Under the pieces are notes generated by a model, which saw only the letters and a program-made list of their open reading frames with translations, made no database searches and was not told the origin of the DNA. Of a DNA stretch of 7,175 nt, positions 5,761 through 7,175 are shown in pieces. The translations under genes and the position numbers were made by a program. The stretch covers positions 1 through 7,175 of the forward strand of contig JANXSI010000095.1 in assembly GCA_025352765.1 (NCBI GenBank), in the 5' to 3' direction. Source of the stretch: Devosia sp. (lineage in GTDB: Bacteria > Pseudomonadota > Alphaproteobacteria > Rhizobiales > Devosiaceae). The number at the start of each line of letters is the position of its first letter. Positions within the stretch are counted from its first letter, which is position 1.

Positions 5761-5802
5761 GGCGGTAGTCTATGGTTGGCGTCTGAGGATCAGCCGGTCA
5801 AA

Positions 5803-6384
5803 ATGTCCCGTCTTCGCAACCTGATGAAACGGTTTCTGGCGCCAGCCATCGCGCGGGGTCGTGGCTTTGCGCGCGACGAGCGGGGCGTGACGGCGATCGA
5901 ATTCGGCATCCTGGCGGTGCCGTTCTTCACCATTATCCTCGCGACGCTCGAAACGGCGATCATGTTTTTGGGGATGCAGGTTCTCGACAGCGCTCTGGAA
6001 GACGCGACGCGCATGGTTCGCACAGGCCGCGCCCAAGCCGCAGGGTACGATGCGACGACGCTGCGCAACTACATGTGCGACTACACATTCCGGCTTTTCA
6101 ACTGCAACAACATCCAGTTGCGCGTCGAGGTGCTGCCCGACTTCGGGAGTGTCGTCATCAATCCGGTGGTGCAGACCTGCACTCCCGTGGTCAATCCGAC
6201 GACCTGCACATTCACCACGCCACCCGCGTACAATGCCGGAACAGCGCGCCAGGTGGTGCAGGTGTCAGCTTATTATCGCTGGCCGCTGATGTTCGCGATC
6301 CCGTGGTTCAGTCTCAAGAACCAGCCCGACAACTACTTCCTGATGAGCGCCATCCGGGTGTTCCGTAACGAGCCGTTCAGTTGA
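5803..6384 (+). CDS. TadE-like pseudopilin
   Basis: 193 aa. TadE-family proteins are minor, pilin-like inner-membrane proteins processed by the Tad prepilin peptidase and needed for Flp pilus assembly. A basic N-terminus (residues 1-25) leads to DERGVTAIEFGILAVPFF (25-42). This contains a prepilin-like site, G|VTAIEF, with Glu at +5 and Phe at +6, inside a membrane helix of about 30-57. The periplasmic part has four cysteines (92, 101, 126, 135), suggesting two disulfides, and ends in a conserved-looking hydrophobic/aromatic region (YYRWPLMFAIPWFS). ATG 5803 is chosen; the nearest ribosome-like GAGG (5785-5788) is 14 nt away, so the start is tentative. TTG 5776 and ATG 5824 are in-frame alternatives. 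The next gene begins 2 nt after this stop, indicating co-transcription. Confidence 0.88.
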   Translation: MSRLRNLMKRFLAPAIARGRGFARDERGVTAIEFGILAVPFFTIILATLETAIMFLGMQVLDSALEDATRMVRTGRAQAAGYDATTLRNYMCDYTFRLFNCNNIQLRVEVLPDFGSVVINPVVQTCTPVVNPTTCTFTTPPAYNAGTARQVVQVSAYYRWPLMFAIPWFSLKNQPDNYFLMSAIRVFRNEPFS

Positions 6385-6386
6385 CG

Positions 6387-7010
6387 ATGCGCGGCCGGCT
6401 GTTCGACATTATCAAGCGACTTTGCGCCGACCAGCGAGCGAATGCGGCCACCGAGTTCGCGCTAATCGTGCCGTTTTTGATCACGCTCTACCTGGGGTCG
6501 CTCGAGGCCGCGGCATTATTCACCGCCGACAAGCGGGTCAACTCGATCTCGGCAACGGTCGGCGATCTGGTCGGCCAGTGGGATCCCGACGACGGCACCG
6601 TGCCTGCCGCCACTCTGGCGGGCTATTTTCAGGCCGCGAAGGGCCTTATCGTTCCCTACCCGTCGGCCACACTCAAGCAGGTCGTCTCGCTGGTGTTCGT
6701 CAAAGCCGATGGCACCACCAAGGTGATCTGGAGCCAGCAATCGGGCGGTGCTCCGGTCCGGGCGCAGGGGACGACATTTCAGCCGCTGATGGTCAGTTCC
6801 GGCACGCAAACCAATCTCAGCGCGAGGGGCGGCTGCATCATTGCGTCGGAAGTGAGCTATTCGTATAAGCCGCTTCTGGCGGTGGTCTTCAAGACCGCGG
6901 TCAATCTTGTTCACACGAATTACTTCATCCCGCGCTATGGAGCGAACGACGTCGTCCAGATCGCTGCGTTGCCCGTTGCGACCACAGCCTGTACGACCGG
7001 TGTTTACTAG
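6387..7010 (+). CDS. Second TadE/TadG-like pilus assembly protein
   Basis: 207 aa. It has the same plan as the preceding gene: a basic N-terminus, then DQRANAATEFALIVPFLITLY (15-35), a TadE-type motif with Glu23-Phe24 in a membrane helix of about 20-46, then a periplasmic region. The stretch GCIIASEVSYSYKPL (149-163) resembles the segment common in TadE/TadG proteins. Cys150 and Cys202 could form a disulfide; Cys13 is on the cytoplasmic side. It lacks the von Willebrand A region of long TadG proteins, so it is better called TadE/TadG-like than TadG. The ATG at 6387 is 2 nt after the upstream stop; a TTG at 6381 overlapping that stop is an alternative. No strong ribosome site is visible, which fits translational coupling to the upstream gene. 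Confidence 0.86.
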   Translation: MRGRLFDIIKRLCADQRANAATEFALIVPFLITLYLGSLEAAALFTADKRVNSISATVGDLVGQWDPDDGTVPAATLAGYFQAAKGLIVPYPSATLKQVVSLVFVKADGTTKVIWSQQSGGAPVRAQGTTFQPLMVSSGTQTNLSARGGCIIASEVSYSYKPLLAVVFKTAVNLVHTNYFIPRYGANDVVQIAALPVATTACTTGVY

Positions 7011-7029
7011 CCAACCTTCCTGAGGCCAC

Positions 7030-7175
7030 ATGACCGACACGCTCATCCCCGTCTTCGATCTCGGCGGGGTGTTCGTCCATTGGGACCCCATGCTGCTGTT
7101 CCGCAAGCTCTTCGAAACCGAAGAGGAAGCGCAGTGGTTTCACGACACCATCTGTACGCGCGACTGGAACCTCGA
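7030..7175 (+). CDS. HAD-superfamily hydrolase, N-terminal part (cut by window edge)
   Basis: Partial; 48 complete codons are visible. The start is PVFDLGGVFVHWDPMLLFRK, a HAD motif I in which Asp10 would be the nucleophile and the usual second Asp of DxD is Gly12, as in the YihX-like/2-haloacid dehalogenase-like branch. The stretch after it (WFHDTICTRDWN) is the start of the helical cap typical of that branch. Substrate cannot be inferred. ATG 7030 is preceded by GAGG (7022-7025). It begins 19 nt after the second tadE-like gene with no terminator between, so read-through is likely, but it is more likely a chromosomal neighbour than a pilus gene. Confidence 0.8.
   Translation, partial: MTDTLIPVFDLGGVFVHWDPMLLFRKLFETEEEAQWFHDTICTRDWNL

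Noticed and set aside
6516..7143. Minus-strand frames over the second tadE-like gene and the HAD gene
   Set aside because: No recognisable motif, Arg/Ser/Gly-rich translation, and overlap with two supported plus-strand genes.
1..7175. tRNA or rRNA genes, CRISPR arrays, insertion sequences, integrases or attachment sites
   Set aside because: No such signatures were seen; the window is almost fully occupied by pilus genes of uniform composition with no sign of a mobile element.

Overview
The window is part of a tight-adherence (Tad/Cpa, type IVc Flp pilus) locus from a GC-rich alphaproteobacterium. The Caulobacter-type cpa order, a CpaE with a degenerate P-loop and CtrA-like TTAA-N7-TTAA elements all suggest Alphaproteobacteria. 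Protein style looks most like Hyphomicrobiales (Devosia-like), but that finer placement is an impression only.

Minus strand, read in the direction of transcription (right to left): an Flp major pilin (57 aa, 4817-4990), a strong intrinsic terminator (4766-4791), prepilin peptidase cpaA (4179-4682), an intergenic stretch with nested palindromes and a repeated GGTTAACCGA, then the packed run cpaB (3124-4041), cpaC secretin (1691-3106), cpaE (376-1653) and the 5' end of cpaF (1-374, cut by the window edge). Junctions are tight: 37 nt between cpaC and cpaE and 1 nt between cpaE and cpaF. No cpaD lies between cpaC and cpaE, where it sits in Caulobacter.

Plus strand, divergent from the pilin across a 259-nt intergenic region: a small exported protein made of a stand-alone secretin-type N-terminal domain (5250-5705), a TadE-like pseudopilin (5803-6384), a second TadE/TadG-like pseudopilin (6387-7010), and the first 48 codons of a HAD-superfamily hydrolase (7030 to the edge), which is probably not a pilus gene.

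How the parts should work together: CpaA cleaves the Flp prepilin and probably the TadE-like pseudopilins. CpaF powers polymerisation in the cytoplasm and CpaE localises the machine. CpaC forms the outer-membrane pore. CpaB is the periplasmic partner of the pore, and the small secretin-N protein may be another.

The least routine content is in the non-coding DNA. The pilin promoter region has an 8-bp perfect dyad (5070-5096) enclosing a near-consensus CtrA-like box. A second such box lies upstream of cpaB, and weaker versions lie upstream of cpaA and tadE. The terminator after flp should separate abundant pilin mRNA from machinery mRNA. I found no clearly new multi-gene system; the window reads as a Tad locus with an unusual gene complement and notable regulatory DNA.
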